Assembly: GCF_003481985.1 (NCBI RefSeq)
Contig: NZ_QUMD01000007.1
Location: 1 to 64,000, forward strand
Length of the DNA: 64,000 bases
Direction of reading: 5' to 3'
Source: Clostridium sp. OF09-36
Lineage (GTDB): Bacteria; Bacillota; Clostridia; Lachnospirales; Lachnospiraceae
The notes beneath the pieces are model-generated. The model saw only the letters and a list, made by a program, of their open reading frames with translations, ran no database searches and was not told the origin of the DNA. Positions 8,808 to 19,246 of the stretch are shown here, in pieces (position 1 is the stretch's first letter; each line of letters opens with the position of its first letter). The position numbers were made by a program, and so were the translations under genes.

Positions 8808-10148
8808 ATGAAGAAGATTATCAAAAACGGCATTGTTGTGACGATGAACGAGGCAGGTGATGTCTGGGATCATGGTTATGTGATGTTTGAAGATACAAAG
8901 ATTCTGGCAGCAGGACCGGAGGAAGAGCTTGAGAAGGCGCTTCAGGCGCTTACTGCGCAGGGGATTTTAAAGGCTGGCGAGACCTTCGAGGAGATCGACG
9001 CAAAGCGCGCCATCGTGATCCCAGGCCTCGTAAACACCCACTGCCACCTCGGCATGATCCCGTTCCGCGGCCTCGGGGACGATTGTAAGGATCGCCTGCG
9101 GGTGTTCCTGCTTCCGATGGAGAATCAGGCCATGGACGCGGAGATGGCCAGGCTTTCCACGCGATACGCCATAGGCGAGCTGCTGCTCTCCGGTGTGACG
9201 ACAGTGCTTGATATGTACTATTTCGAGGAAGTTGTGGCGAAGGTCATGGACGAGATGGGGATCCGCGGAATCGCCGGTGAGACGGTGATGGAAAAGGATT
9301 CCTGCGACAGTAAGAACGCGGATGAGGCCATCGAGCGTGGAATTGCACTGATCGAGGCGTACAAAGATCACCCGCGCGTTTCCGGAGCGATCACGCCCCA
9401 CGGAACGACGACCTGCAGCCCGGAGACTTTAAAACGGGCATATGAGGAGGACGTGAAGGCGGGAACCGTATTTACGCTCCATGTGGCGGAGATGGACTAC
9501 GAGATGACCCAGTTGAGGGAACAGTATAATATGACGCCCATCGAGTTTATGGAGCATATCGGAGTCCTCGGACCGAATACGCTGGCGGCCCACAGCATCC
9601 GCACGACGGAACATGACGTAGAGATCCTCGCGAAGCACGGAGCGTCCGTGGCCCACTGTATCGCCTCCAACACGAAGGCCGCAAAGGGCGTGGCTCCGGT
9701 GTCCCTGATGCATAAGCACGGCATGTCCGTCGGCTTCGGTACCGACGGTCCGGCGAGCGGAAATACGTTGGATCTGTTCATCCAGATGCGGATGTGCGAG
9801 AACTTCCACAAAAATGAGCTCCACGATCGCAGCGCGTTCCCGGCAAAGGAGGTCGTTTCCATGGCGACGATTGAGGGAGCAAGAGCGTTAGGACTCGGCG
9901 ATATCACTGGTTCCATCGAGCCCGGAAAACAGGCGGATCTCGTCCTCGTAGAGACCGACTCCCCAAATATGTTCCCGGTATACGACCCGTATTCGGCTCT
10001 TGTGTATAGCGCGATTGCATCGAATGTGAGAGATGTTTATGTTGCGGGTGAGTGCCTCGTAAAAGAAAAGAAGCTTGTCCGTGAGGACTTCGCGAAGATC
10101 AGGAATGACCTCGGGAGAAGATGGAGCGGACAGCGTTTAAGGATATGA
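8808..10148 (+). CDS. TRZ/ATZ-family amidohydrolase (nucleobase or thioadenosine/SAH deaminase-like)
   Basis: About 446 residues from ATG 8808, which begins the usual MKKIIKNGIVVT strand. In-frame starts at GTG 8760 and ATG 8787 are possible. The metal-dependent hydrolase motifs are in order: NTHCHLG (HxH), HVAEMD, AAHSIRTTEHD and GTDGPASGN with the metal aspartate. A C-terminal GSIEPGKQADLVLV strand completes the composite sandwich domain. The family holds cytosine, guanine, chlorohydrolase and MTA/SAH deaminases. Position after the adenine deaminase implies a second deamination or hydrolysis step on imported bases. Substrate not assignable. Confidence 0.82.
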   Translation: MKKIIKNGIVVTMNEAGDVWDHGYVMFEDTKILAAGPEEELEKALQALTAQGILKAGETFEEIDAKRAIVIPGLVNTHCHLGMIPFRGLGDDCKDRLRVFLLPMENQAMDAEMARLSTRYAIGELLLSGVTTVLDMYYFEEVVAKVMDEMGIRGIAGETVMEKDSCDSKNADEAIERGIALIEAYKDHPRVSGAITPHGTTTCSPETLKRAYEEDVKAGTVFTLHVAEMDYEMTQLREQYNMTPIEFMEHIGVLGPNTLAAHSIRTTEHDVEILAKHGASVAHCIASNTKAAKGVAPVSLMHKHGMSVGFGTDGPASGNTLDLFIQMRMCENFHKNELHDRSAFPAKEVVSMATIEGARALGLGDITGSIEPGKQADLVLVETDSPNMFPVYDPYSALVYSAIASNVRDVYVAGECLVKEKKLVREDFAKIRNDLGRRWSGQRLRI

Positions 10149-10175
10149 AGAATCTGGTGTAGAAGATAGAAAAAC

Positions 10176-10261
10176 GGGGCTGTCGCACTAACGTGCGGCA
10201 GCTCATTTCATATTCCCAACACAAAACGCCGAGCTTCGAAAAGCCCGGCGTTCGTGGTATA
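10176..10261 (-). repeat. 86-bp inverted repeat, right copy
   Basis: This is the reverse-complement partner of 96-181. It follows the amidohydrolase gene by 27 bases and ends exactly where homology to a truncated tyrosine recombinase starts. For plus-strand transcripts the first hairpin (CTGTCGCAC TAAC GTGCGGCAG) may still act as a terminator, though its T run is weak. In the other direction both hairpins carry T-rich tails. Confidence 0.85.
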
Positions 10262-10726
10262 CTGTCTGATGCTGCACGGGCTTCGGTATGGGGAAATCCG
10301 AGGACTCCGTTTTACAGATTTTAATAAGCAAGAGCGGACGGTAACGGTCCGAAGGCAGGCTGTACGTCTCTCAGACGTCGATTACGCAGGTAAAAAAATT
10401 CGCGTTTCCAGAACAGGAATCGAAATAAAAGCAACGAAAACCGAGGAAAGTGACCGGGTTTTACGGATGCCGGCATTCCAATCGTCACGACTCACAACCT
10501 GCGGCATATTGCGGCAACTATGATGTTTGAATACGGTACGCGTAATCAGGACCATCCGGAAGAAATCCTGTTGCATGTTTCAGAATATCTTGGACATGCC
10601 AATATTGGAACTACATTTGATGTCTATACTGCTTATATGGAAGCGGAATCCAGAATCCACAGTGAACTGGAACACCATATCGACCCAATTCTCTATGCAA
10701 AGAAAGGAAAGGGTGTTTTAGTATGA
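10262..10726 (+). pseudogene. Truncated tyrosine recombinase (integrase) remnant
   Basis: The first frame (to 10523) carries the arm around the catalytic arginine, LMLHGLRYGEIRGLRF, and the TKTEESDRVLRMP strand. The next part is in a different frame and carries THNLRHIAATM, LGHANIGTTFDVY and a tail ending at 10726. The N-terminal domain is missing at the 86-bp repeat boundary, and about 60 residues between RVLRMP and the HxLRH box are absent, so this is a deletion derivative and not a simple frameshift. The stop overlaps the start of the intact integrase. Confidence 0.8.
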
Positions 10727-12180
10727 GCAAACAGATATCATTGAAAGCCAGCATGCAGGATATTATCACAAGAGGGCCTATTGTGGAGTGGAAGTTCCGC
10801 GATAGCATAACATCGGATCATGGGAAATATGTCATCCGTTTTTCGCTTACATTTTCTGACGGAACCGTTCTCCCAAAGCAGATAGGCAGCTTCGAGACAC
10901 AAAGAGACGCGCAGGACAAAAAGAATGAAATCATAGGACAACTGGCAAGAAAGGAATACATCGCAAGTCAGATTCTGGCAGAAAATTTTTATGATTACTG
11001 GCTGAATGAACATATGGTAAAGGTACGGAAGATTAAATACGGCACCTTTGTGTGTTACCGGAACATCATACAAAATTATATTTTGCCCATAATAAAAGGG
11101 AGGACGATGGATGTAGTAACCAATGATGACCTCTTAAAGATTCTGGATTCCATGACGCCAGGGCTTTTATCACCGGCTTACGGAGTCTTCGGCTCTTCTT
11201 TCAAGTATGCCAAAAAACACGTTCTGATTAACAAAAATCCTGCTACAAGCGCAATTTCCATAAAGCGAAAGCAGGTATCCAAAAAAGAAGCGAATGAAAG
11301 AGCCGCAGCTGCGAATGAACAAGATGGCTGCGGTCATAAAAGCAAAAAAAGAAAATACGCACTTACATCAGAGCAGGCAGGCCAGATGCTTTTGATAGCA
11401 AAAAACAAATACCCTGGTCCGTACCTCCCGCTCCTTATCGCCTGTACAACCGGATGCCGGATCAGCGAATTGATCGCTCTGCGTTATCGGGATGTGGATT
11501 ATAATAAAAAGGTGCTCCATGTTACTGCGCAGGCGGGACGGCCCATAGATATATCCGGGCTTGAAAAAGGCAGCAGGACAAAACAACGTCTCGATACAAA
11601 AAGTAGGAACGGAATTCGAGATCTCCCGGTGCCTGATTTTGTATTGGACGAAATAGCCGCAAGCTGCAAAAGGTGGACCCAGTCGCCGGAGGCAGAAGGG
11701 AAGGATGCAGGCGAGGTGACAATCTGGCATCGGGCGGATGGCACTGCCTATAACCGCCGGTCCTATAAGGATGATTTCAATTCCATGAAAAAACTTTACG
11801 GTCTCCCGGATGATTTTCACTGGCACGATCTGCGTCATGTATACGCAACATTGATGCTCCATTACCAGGTCAATATCAAAGAACTGGCCATCGCACTCGG
11901 ACATTCCAGCGGAATTTTCACGATGCAACACTATGTTGTTCCGAGCCAAAAAGTTTGTGAAGACGTTCCGGAATTTGAGAAAATTTTCCTGAATGCCATG
12001 CCGGTAAAACTGGAAAATGATGAGATCGTTCTGAAGGAAACCCTGATTTTTGAGGTTCCTGGATTTGACGAATATTCGGAAAACTTGATAAAAAGTTCGA
12101 CGATAGCAGCTCGAAAAATTGATTTCGGGAAAGAATCTATTGCGGAAACACGCGAAATACCGTATAATAATGCGGTCTGA
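10723..12180 (+). CDS. Site-specific tyrosine recombinase (phage/ICE-type integrase)
   Basis: 485 residues. An N-terminal arm-binding region is followed by a SAM-like core-binding domain (about 85-175). The catalytic domain shows GCRISEL (Arg about 245), HDLRH (about 367), LGHSSG (about 391) and the nucleophile in MQHYVV (about 403). A C-terminal extension of about 70 residues goes beyond the catalytic tyrosine. The start overlaps the stop of the broken integrase. No excisionase or att repeat was identified beside it. It may have moved the accessory block to its left, or be a relic of a lost element. Confidence 0.88.
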   Translation: MSKQISLKASMQDIITRGPIVEWKFRDSITSDHGKYVIRFSLTFSDGTVLPKQIGSFETQRDAQDKKNEIIGQLARKEYIASQILAENFYDYWLNEHMVKVRKIKYGTFVCYRNIIQNYILPIIKGRTMDVVTNDDLLKILDSMTPGLLSPAYGVFGSSFKYAKKHVLINKNPATSAISIKRKQVSKKEANERAAAANEQDGCGHKSKKRKYALTSEQAGQMLLIAKNKYPGPYLPLLIACTTGCRISELIALRYRDVDYNKKVLHVTAQAGRPIDISGLEKGSRTKQRLDTKSRNGIRDLPVPDFVLDEIAASCKRWTQSPEAEGKDAGEVTIWHRADGTAYNRRSYKDDFNSMKKLYGLPDDFHWHDLRHVYATLMLHYQVNIKELAIALGHSSGIFTMQHYVVPSQKVCEDVPEFEKIFLNAMPVKLENDEIVLKETLIFEVPGFDEYSENLIKSSTIAARKIDFGKESIAETREIPYNNAV

Positions 12181-12417
12181 TCTGTACATTTAGAGCGGAT
12201 TTATCCGTAAAATAACGGAAAATCCGAATTGTGCGTATTTCAGAAACAATTTTTTTGTCGTAAGAGCGAAAAATATTATGCAAACTGTCCGTGATAAAAA
12301 GACACTTGACAAGAATTTGTGTTTTTACGCTTACGGAGAAAATCAGAGAAAAAGAACTAAAAAACAGCGATGAACCCATCGCTAAAAACGTGAGAAATGT
12401 AGGTAAAATAAGGATTT
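12181..12417. other. Intergenic region with small hairpin
   Basis: No gene is visible. The stretch is AT-rich and contains TTGACA at 12306-12311 without a good -10 at the right distance, and the stem AGCGATG/CATCGCT at 12366-12383. Control of the radical SAM gene at 12418 must lie here. Confidence 0.4.
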
Positions 12418-14285
12418 ATGAGAAAGTTAGCGTTAAGTGATGAAATTTTATTAACCGTTCAACAACCCGCCAGATACATCGGTGGGGAAGTGAACTGTGT
12501 CATGAAAGATCCGTCCCTTGTGGACATCCGGTTTGCCATGTGTTTCCCGGACGTGTACGAGATCGGCATGTCCCACCTTGGCATGCAGATTCTGTACGCG
12601 ATGTTTAACAAGCGGGACGATGTGTGGTGTGAGCGTCTGTTCTCTCCGTGGACAGACTTAGACAAGGTGATGCGGGAGCAGCATATCCCGCTGTTTGCGC
12701 TGGAATCCCAGGATCCGGTGAAGAATTTTGATTTCCTGGGCTTTACGATCCAGTATGAGATGTGTTACACCAACATCCTGCAGGTGCTGGATTTAAGCGG
12801 CATCCCGCTGCATGCGGCTGACCGTACGGAGGAAGATCCGGTCGTGATCGGTGGTGGTCCGTGTGCCTATAACCCGGAGCCGCTTGCCGTATTCTTTGAC
12901 ATGTTCTATATCGGCGAGGGCGAGACCCAGTACGATGCACTGTTTGATCTGTACAAAGAAAACAAGAAAAATGGCGGCAGCAGAAGAGATTTCCTGGAGG
13001 CAGCAGCCAAACTTCCAGGCATCTACGTGCCGATGTTTTACGATGTAGCTTACAACAAGGACGGCACCATTGCGTCCTTCACCCCGAATAAAGAGGGCAT
13101 TCCGGCTACCATTACCAAGGAATTGGTTATGGACATGAACGATGTCCCGTATCTGGAAAATCCGGTAGTTCCGTACCTGAAGGTAACCCAGGACCGCGTG
13201 GTTCTGGAGATTCAGCGCGGCTGCATCCGCGGCTGTCGTTTCTGCCAGGCAGGCAATATCTACCGTCCGCTGCGTGAACGCAGTCTGGAGTTCTTAAAGG
13301 ATCATGCATACAAGATGTTAAAGAGCACCGGCCATGAGGAGATTTCCTTAAGCTCCTTAAGTTCCAGTGACTATACCCATTTAAAGGAGATTGTAAACTT
13401 CCTGATCGAGGAGTTCCAGGGCAAAGGCGTGAACATTTCCCTGCCGTCTTTGCGTATCGATGCATTCTCCCTGGATGTCATGAGCAAGGTCCAGGATATC
13501 AAGAAGAGCAGCCTGACCTTCGCGCCGGAGGCTGGTACCCAGCGTATGCGTGACGTCATCAATAAGGGACTGACGGAGGAGATCATCTTAAAGGGTGCCG
13601 CTGAGGCATTCCACGGCGGCTGGAACCGCGTAAAGCTGTACTTTATGCTGGGACTTCCGACCGAGACCAGAGAGGATATGGAGGGCATTGCCCTGCTGTC
13701 TGAGAAGGTTGCAGAGCTCTACTACGACGAAATCCCGAAAGAGCAGCGCAACGGCAAGGTTCAGGTTGTTGCCAGCTCTTCCTTCTTTGTTCCGAAGCCA
13801 TTTACCCCATTCCAGTGGGCGCAGATGTGCACCAAGGAGGAGTTTTTGGAGCGCGCTTACATTGTAAAAGATAAGTTCAAGGAGATGTTAAACCGCAAGA
13901 GCTTAAAATATAACTACCATGAGGCTGACCTGACGGTCCTTGAGGGTGTTCTGGCCCGCGGAGACCGCCGTGTGGCAAGCGTTGTGGAAGAGGTTTACAA
14001 AAACGGCGCCATGTTCGATTCCTGGGGTGAGTATTTCAACAACGACACCTGGATGCAGGCCTCGAGACCTGCGGCATAGACCCGGATTTCTATACCGTAA
14101 GAGAGCGCAGCTTAGATGAAATCTTCCCGTGGGATTTCATCGATGCAGGCGTGACCAAGGAGTTCTTAAAGCGCGAGTGGCTGACTGCCATCAGCGAGAA
14201 GGTGACTCCGAACTGCCGTCAGCAGTGTTCCGGCTGCGGCGCGAGAAAATTTGGAGGAGGTGTCTGCTTTGAAGATAAGAATTAA
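12418..14285 (+). CDS. B12-binding radical SAM protein, TIGR03960 type (frameshifted)
   Basis: About 622 residues when read through. An N-terminal B12-binding-like domain (DIRFAMCFPDVYEIGMSHLG) precedes a radical SAM core with CIRGCRFCQ, the CxxxCxxC cluster motif, near residue 270. Family members sit beside DUF2344 and rng as here. The long frame ends at 14079 just after MQAS, but one base missing near 14059-14063 restores AFETCGIDPDFYTV and a Cys-rich tail (CRQQCSGCGARKFGGGVC) that ends at 14285 and overlaps the next start. The break is probably a sequencing error. Exact reaction unknown; a role in tRNA or ribosome-linked modification is only inference. Confidence 0.87.
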
Positions 14286-14982
14286 ATTTGCTAAGGAAGG
14301 CACCATGAAATTCATCGGTCATCTGGATATCATGCGTTATTTCCAGAAGGTGATGCGCCGTGCCGATGTCGATATCCGCTACAGTGAGGGCTTCAGCCCG
14401 CACCAGATCATGTCGTTTGCGGCTCCGCTCGGCGTGGGACTGGAGAGCCGTGGCGAATACGTAGATATCGAAGTGCTGAGCACCGATTCTTCCAAAGAAA
14501 TGCTGCGTCGCATCAATGAAAATATGGTAGAGGGCATGAAAGCGCTTTCTTACCGGGCACTTCCGGATGATGCAGGCAATGCCATGTCCTTAGTGGCGGC
14601 AGCCGACTACGAAGTCCGTTTCCGGGAAGGTTATGAGCCAAAAGATCTGGAGGCATTCTTCGCAGGAATCCCGGAATTCCTGAAAAAAGAAGAGATCCTG
14701 TTTTTAAAGAAGACCAAAAAGGGTGAGAAAGAAATCAATATCCGCCCGCAGATCTACCAGATGGAAGCCCGTCCGGACCATAAGATCTTTTTACAAATTG
14801 CGACCGGAAGTGCTGCAAACTTAAAGCCGGATGCCGTGCTTCGCGCTTACGCAGAAAGCCGCGGCGAGACTCTGGGCGAGTTTGCGCTTATGGTTACCCG
14901 TTTGGAAGTATACGCAGATAAGGGAAGCGAAGAAAAGCATGACTTCGTGACCCTGGAATCATTTGGTGAAGACATTGAATAA
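14269..14982 (+). CDS. TIGR03936/DUF2344 family radical SAM partner
   Basis: About 237 residues. TTG 14269 is taken as the start because GGAGGAGG lies 8 bases upstream and the product then begins KIRIKFAKEGTMKFIGHLD, the normal N-terminus of this family. In many Firmicutes this domain is fused to or follows the TIGR03960 radical SAM protein, and the two probably act together. It overlaps both neighbours (the radical SAM tail by 17 bases and rng by a few), which shows tight coupling. Biochemical role not established. Confidence 0.85.
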   Translation: MKIRIKFAKEGTMKFIGHLDIMRYFQKVMRRADVDIRYSEGFSPHQIMSFAAPLGVGLESRGEYVDIEVLSTDSSKEMLRRINENMVEGMKALSYRALPDDAGNAMSLVAAADYEVRFREGYEPKDLEAFFAGIPEFLKKEEILFLKKTKKGEKEINIRPQIYQMEARPDHKIFLQIATGSAANLKPDAVLRAYAESRGETLGEFALMVTRLEVYADKGSEEKHDFVTLESFGEDIE

Positions 14983-16157
14983 GCTGATCGTAACCCGGTG
15001 GCATGACCGCGTCCTGACAGCTCTGGTTTCCGGCAAGGAGACTCTGGAGCTTGGACTGGAGGATGCATCATCCATTCTGGGTAATATTTATATTGGTAAA
15101 GTCCAAAAGGTCGTAAAAAATTTAAACTCCGCTTTCGTGGATTTCTCCGATGGCCGTACTGGCTACTACAGTCTGACTGACAATAAGGTCACGCTGTTTG
15201 CCGACGGCCGGGACCGGAAACTGAAGGAAGGCGATGAGATCATCGTACAGGTGGCAAAGGATGCGGTGAAAACAAAGGATCCCGTGCTGTCCGGGAACTT
15301 AAATTTTCCGGAAATATGCAGTCCTGACTGCCGGAAAGCGTGTGATCGGCTTTTCTTCTAAGATTGACGACCGGGAGTGGAAAGAGCGCATGCATCCGCA
15401 GATTGAGCAGCTTCTAGACGGCAAAAGCACCGGTGTCATCATCCGTACAAATGCATATGGGCAGGAAACAAAGCTCCTTCGGGAGCTTTCCGCGTTACTG
15501 GAGCAGTTTGACCGTGTCATGAACCTTGCGCAGTACCGGACCTGTTACAGTCTTCTTTATGAAGCAGAGCCGGATTACTTAAAAGCGCTGCGCAACTGTC
15601 CAAATGGAAGTCTGGAGGAGGTTGTGACGGACCAGCCGGATCTTTTTGCACGTTTGCAAGAATATTTCCGCATTTCAGATCTCTCAGAGACAACCGGACT
15701 GCGTTTTTATGAGGACAAGCTTTTAAGTCTGGCGAAATTATATTCGCTGGAGTATGCATTAGAGCAATCTTGTCAGAAAAAGGTATGGCTAAAGTCTGGC
15801 GGATACCTTATAATAGAGTGCACAGAAGCCATGGTCGTCATTGACGTGAACACCGGAAAATATTCCGGCAAGAAGAATCTCGCTGATACCATTCGCCTGA
15901 TCAACTTAGAAGCAGCAAAGGAAGTTGCACACCAGCTGAGACTCCGCAATCTGTCCGGCATCATCATGGTCGATTTTATCGATATGGATACGGAAGAGGA
16001 TAAGGCACTTCTCATGGACACCTTAAAAGCTGCCGTGCGGCCGGATCCGGTCAAAACGACCGTTGTTGACATGACACCGCTCAACCTGGTGGAAATGACA
16101 CGAAAGAAAGAAAAGAAACCCCTGTGGGAACAGATTGCCCAGATCACAACAAAATAG
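14975..16157 (+). CDS. rng: Ribonuclease G/E family protein (frameshifted)
   Basis: The start is probably TTG 14975 (product NKLIVTRWHDRVLTAL), overlapping the DUF2344 stop. An N-terminal S1-like RNA-binding domain (GNIYIGKVQKVVKNLNSAFVDF) precedes the catalytic RNase E/G domain with the metal aspartates in VVIDVNTGKYSGKKN and IIMVDFIDMD. It cleaves single-stranded RNA in rRNA maturation and mRNA decay. The frame changes at about 15310-15314, inside the usual FPGKYAVL segment. The shift equals two lost bases (GGGG to GG) or one gained, the only one of this series that is not a simple single loss. Restored length is about 394 residues. Confidence 0.87.
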
Positions 16158-16197
16158 GGCCTGTAGACCGGAAAGGGATAGGAAAAGGGGATGCAGC

Positions 16198-17552
16198 ATG
16201 AAGATTATCATTGTAGGCTGCGGTAAGGTCGGACTGACCCTGACCGAACAGCTAAATAATGAGGGACATGATATCACCGTGATCGACAAGGACGGCGCCA
16301 AGCTCCGCTATGTGACCGATAACATCGATGTGATGGGAGTAGAGGGGAACGGTGCGATTTACCAGGTGCAGATGGAGGCCGGAATCAAAGAAACGGACCT
16401 TCTGATCGCAACCACCAACTCCGATGAGCTGAATATGCTCTGCTGCCTGATCGCAAAAAAAGCCGGTAACTGCCACACCATTGCGAGAATCCGTAATCCG
16501 GAGTACGCGAACGAAGTACAGTATATCCGGGAGGAGTTGAACCTGTCCATGGCGATCAACCCGGAGCTGGCAGCAGCTACCGAGATTTCCAGACTGTTAA
16601 AATTCCCGTCTGTCATTAAGATCGACGCATTTGCAAAGGGCCGCGTGGAGCTGATGAAATTTATCATTCCAGATAACTCTGTGCTTGACAATATGCAGGT
16701 ATACGAGGTTGGACCGCGTCTTCACTGCAGCATCCTGATCTGTGCAGTAGAGCGCGGAAACGATGTCATCATCCCTGGCGGAAGCTTCTGCCTGCAGAAG
16801 GGCGATAAAATTTCCTTTGTGGCATCCGGATCTCAGGCAACCGAGTTTTTCCGCCAGGTCGGACTTTCCAATAATACGATCAAAACCGCCATGCTGGTGG
16901 GCGGCGGCAAGATTTCTTACTACCTCGCCAAGATGCTGGAAGACACTTGCATTAAGGTTAAGATCATCGAGCAGGATCTGACCCGCTGTCATGAACTGAG
17001 TGAGCTTTTGCCAAAGGCCATGATCATTCACGGAGACGGCTCCGACCAGCAGCTTTTAATGGAAGAGGGAATTACCCAGACCGAATCCTTTGCGGCACTG
17101 ACCGGATTCGATGAAGAAAACATCATGCTTTCCCTTTACGCGGCAAGCGTTTCCAAGGCAAAGCTGGTCACCAAGATTAACCGCATCGCGTTTGAAAATA
17201 TCATCCAGCAGATGAACCTCGGAAGCATCATCTATCCGAAAATGATCACGGCAGACGGCATCATCCGTTATGTCCGTGCGATGCAGAATTCCATGGGAAG
17301 CAATGTGGAAACCCTGTATAAGATCGTTGCGAACAAAGCCGAGGCGCTGGAGTTCCGCGTGGAAAAAGACGCACCGCTCATCGGCATTCCGCTGGAAAAG
17401 CTGTCCTTTAAAGATAACCTTCTGATTGCCTGCATCAACCGCGGCGGACAGATCATCACCCGCGTGGTAAAGATACGATTGAGCCGGGCGATACCGTCAT
17501 CGTGGTCACGACCCATTCGGGCCTGAAGGATCTGAAGGATGTCTTAAGATAA
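16198..17552 (+). CDS. trkA: Trk potassium uptake regulator TrkA (frameshifted near 3' end)
   Basis: About 451 residues, two tandem RCK units. The first NAD-binding fold starts IIIVGCGKVGLTLTEQL with TVIDKD at strand 2; the second starts AMLVGGGKISYYLAKML. Each is followed by a TrkA-C domain. It is a cytoplasmic gating ring for TrkH, encoded 12 bases downstream. ATG 16198 is preferred over the open frame back to 16135 because of the AAAAGGGG site. A missing C near 17458-17461 shifts the last 30 residues; read through, the end becomes a normal GDTVIVVTTHSGLKDL strand and stops at 17552. Confidence 0.92.
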
Positions 17553-17564
17553 GAGGGATGCATC

Positions 17565-19004
17565 ATGAATATTGGAATTGTATTTTATTTTTTAGGCTGG
17601 GTCCTTGGAATTGAGGGAATCCTGATGATCCTGCCATGCGTGGTGGCATTGGTCTATCAGGAGCCGAGTGGATTTTATTTTCTTGGTGTCGCTTTATTTT
17701 GTGCCATCAGCGGCTGGCTTCTGGCGCATAAAAAATTAAAAAGCACTGTTTTTTACGCCAAAGAGGGCTTTGTGGCAGTTTCCTTAAGCTGGATCGTATT
17801 AAGTTTCTTTGGTGCATTGCCGTTTTTCTTAAGCCGGGAGATCCCGTTGTTCGAGGATGCACTGTTTGAAGTCATTTCCGGGTTTACGACCACCGGAGCA
17901 AGCGTGCTTCCGGATGTGGAAGCCTTAAGCAAATGTATGCTGATATGGCGCAGCTTCACCCACTGGATCGGCGGTATGGGCGTTCTGGTCTTTATCCTGG
18001 CAGTCCTCCCGCTTGCCGGGGGCTACAACATTCATATCATGAGGGCAGAGAGCCCTGGACCGTCTGTCGGAAAGCTGGTTCCGCGCGTGCGCACGACCGC
18101 AAAGATCTTATATCTGATCTACTTTTTCATTACTGTCGTCCAGATTGTCCTGCTGCTTTTCAGTGGCATGCCGTTATTTGATTCTATGGCGATGAGCTTT
18201 GGTACGGCAGGAACCGGCGGTTTCGGTATTGTCAACAGCAGCTGTGGAGACTATACGTCGCTGCAGCAGTGGATCTTTACCATTTTCATGATCCTGTTTG
18301 GCGTAAACTTTAATGTATATTACCTGTTTTTGATCCGGAAACCGAAGGATGCACTACACTGCGAAGAAATGCGTGGGTATCTTGGGATCATCCTGGTCAG
18401 CACACTTCTCATCACATGGAATATCCGTGGTATGTTCCCGGATATCCTGACGGCGTTAAAGCATGCAGCCTTCCAGGTTGGATCTATCATCACCACAACT
18501 GGTTATTCCACAACCGATTTTGACTTATGGCCGGGCTTTTCCAAAACAATCCTGGTATGTCTGATGTTTGTGGGTGCCTGTGCCGGAAGTACCGGCGGCG
18601 GTATTAAGGTTTCCCGTATCGCCATTGCCGTGAAGACCGTAAACAAAGAGCTGTCTTCCCTGATCCACCCGCGGAACGTCAAGGTATTGAAATATGAAGG
18701 AAAGCCGATCGAGCATAATGTGCTGCGTTCCATTAACACGTATCTGGTGGCTTATATTTTAATTTTTACCGTGTCCCTGCTTCTGATCAGCCTGGACAAT
18801 TTCGACATGACTACCAACTTTACGGCGGTAGCAGCGACCTTGAATAACATTGGTCCGGGACTTTCAAAAGTGGGTCCGACCTGCAACTTCGGGATTTTTA
18901 ATCCGTTTAACAAATATATCCTGATGTTTGACATGCTGGCCGGACGCCTGGAACTGTTCCCGATGCTTCTTTTGTTTTCCCCGCGTACGTGGGTGAGAGA
19001 GTAA
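17565..19004 (+). CDS. trkH: TrkH-type potassium transporter membrane subunit
   Basis: 479 residues with about ten membrane spans arranged as four M1-P-M2 repeats. The selectivity filter turns are visible as TTGAS, GTAGTGGFG, ITTTGYSTTD and NNIGPG. It imports K+ with TrkA as the gating partner. GAGGGATGCATC precedes the ATG. The end (SPRTWVRE) is close to the normal C-terminus, so no break is evident. Co-transcription with trkA is likely from the 12-base gap. Confidence 0.93.
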   Translation: MNIGIVFYFLGWVLGIEGILMILPCVVALVYQEPSGFYFLGVALFCAISGWLLAHKKLKSTVFYAKEGFVAVSLSWIVLSFFGALPFFLSREIPLFEDALFEVISGFTTTGASVLPDVEALSKCMLIWRSFTHWIGGMGVLVFILAVLPLAGGYNIHIMRAESPGPSVGKLVPRVRTTAKILYLIYFFITVVQIVLLLFSGMPLFDSMAMSFGTAGTGGFGIVNSSCGDYTSLQQWIFTIFMILFGVNFNVYYLFLIRKPKDALHCEEMRGYLGIILVSTLLITWNIRGMFPDILTALKHAAFQVGSIITTTGYSTTDFDLWPGFSKTILVCLMFVGACAGSTGGGIKVSRIAIAVKTVNKELSSLIHPRNVKVLKYEGKPIEHNVLRSINTYLVAYILIFTVSLLLISLDNFDMTTNFTAVAATLNNIGPGLSKVGPTCNFGIFNPFNKYILMFDMLAGRLELFPMLLLFSPRTWVRE

Positions 19005-19123
19005 CTCCGGACAAATTTCCGAAATTACTGCTTTTTATGCAGGAAAATGTTCGGGCCGGAAATGGGCAGAAGCCCTTTGAAAAAGGGCTGCGAAAAAAAG
19101 TTCGAAAAAAGATAAAAATAAGA

Positions 19124-19152
19124 TTGACAGCAACAACATTTCATGCTAATAT
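19124..19152 (+). promoter_or_regulatory. Promoter of the rplU-prp-rpmA operon
   Basis: TTGACA (19124-19129), 17 bases, TAATAT (19147-19152). This is a strong sigma-A type promoter placed between trkH and rplU. A short stem AGCCCTT/AAGGGCT at 19071-19089 upstream may end trkH transcription, although no T run follows. Confidence 0.8.
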
Positions 19153-19158
19153 ACATGA

Positions 19159-19246
19159 GTATGTGCCGCACAGCGAGGTTTGAAAGTTCCGAGTCCATCG
19201 GATCCGGACACCGAAACTGGCGAGTAATGATAATAGGAGGTGCCAT
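19159..19246 (+). ncRNA. L21 ribosomal protein leader
   Basis: The 5' untranslated region just ahead of rplU has the shape of the Firmicute L21 leader: GCCGCACAGCGAGGTTTGAA, then CCGAGTCCATCGGATCCGG hairpin and the GGCGAGTAATGATAATAGGAGG run-in to the start. Such leaders are thought to bind L21 for feedback control. Assigned by position and sequence resemblance; a covariance-model search would settle it. Confidence 0.7.
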
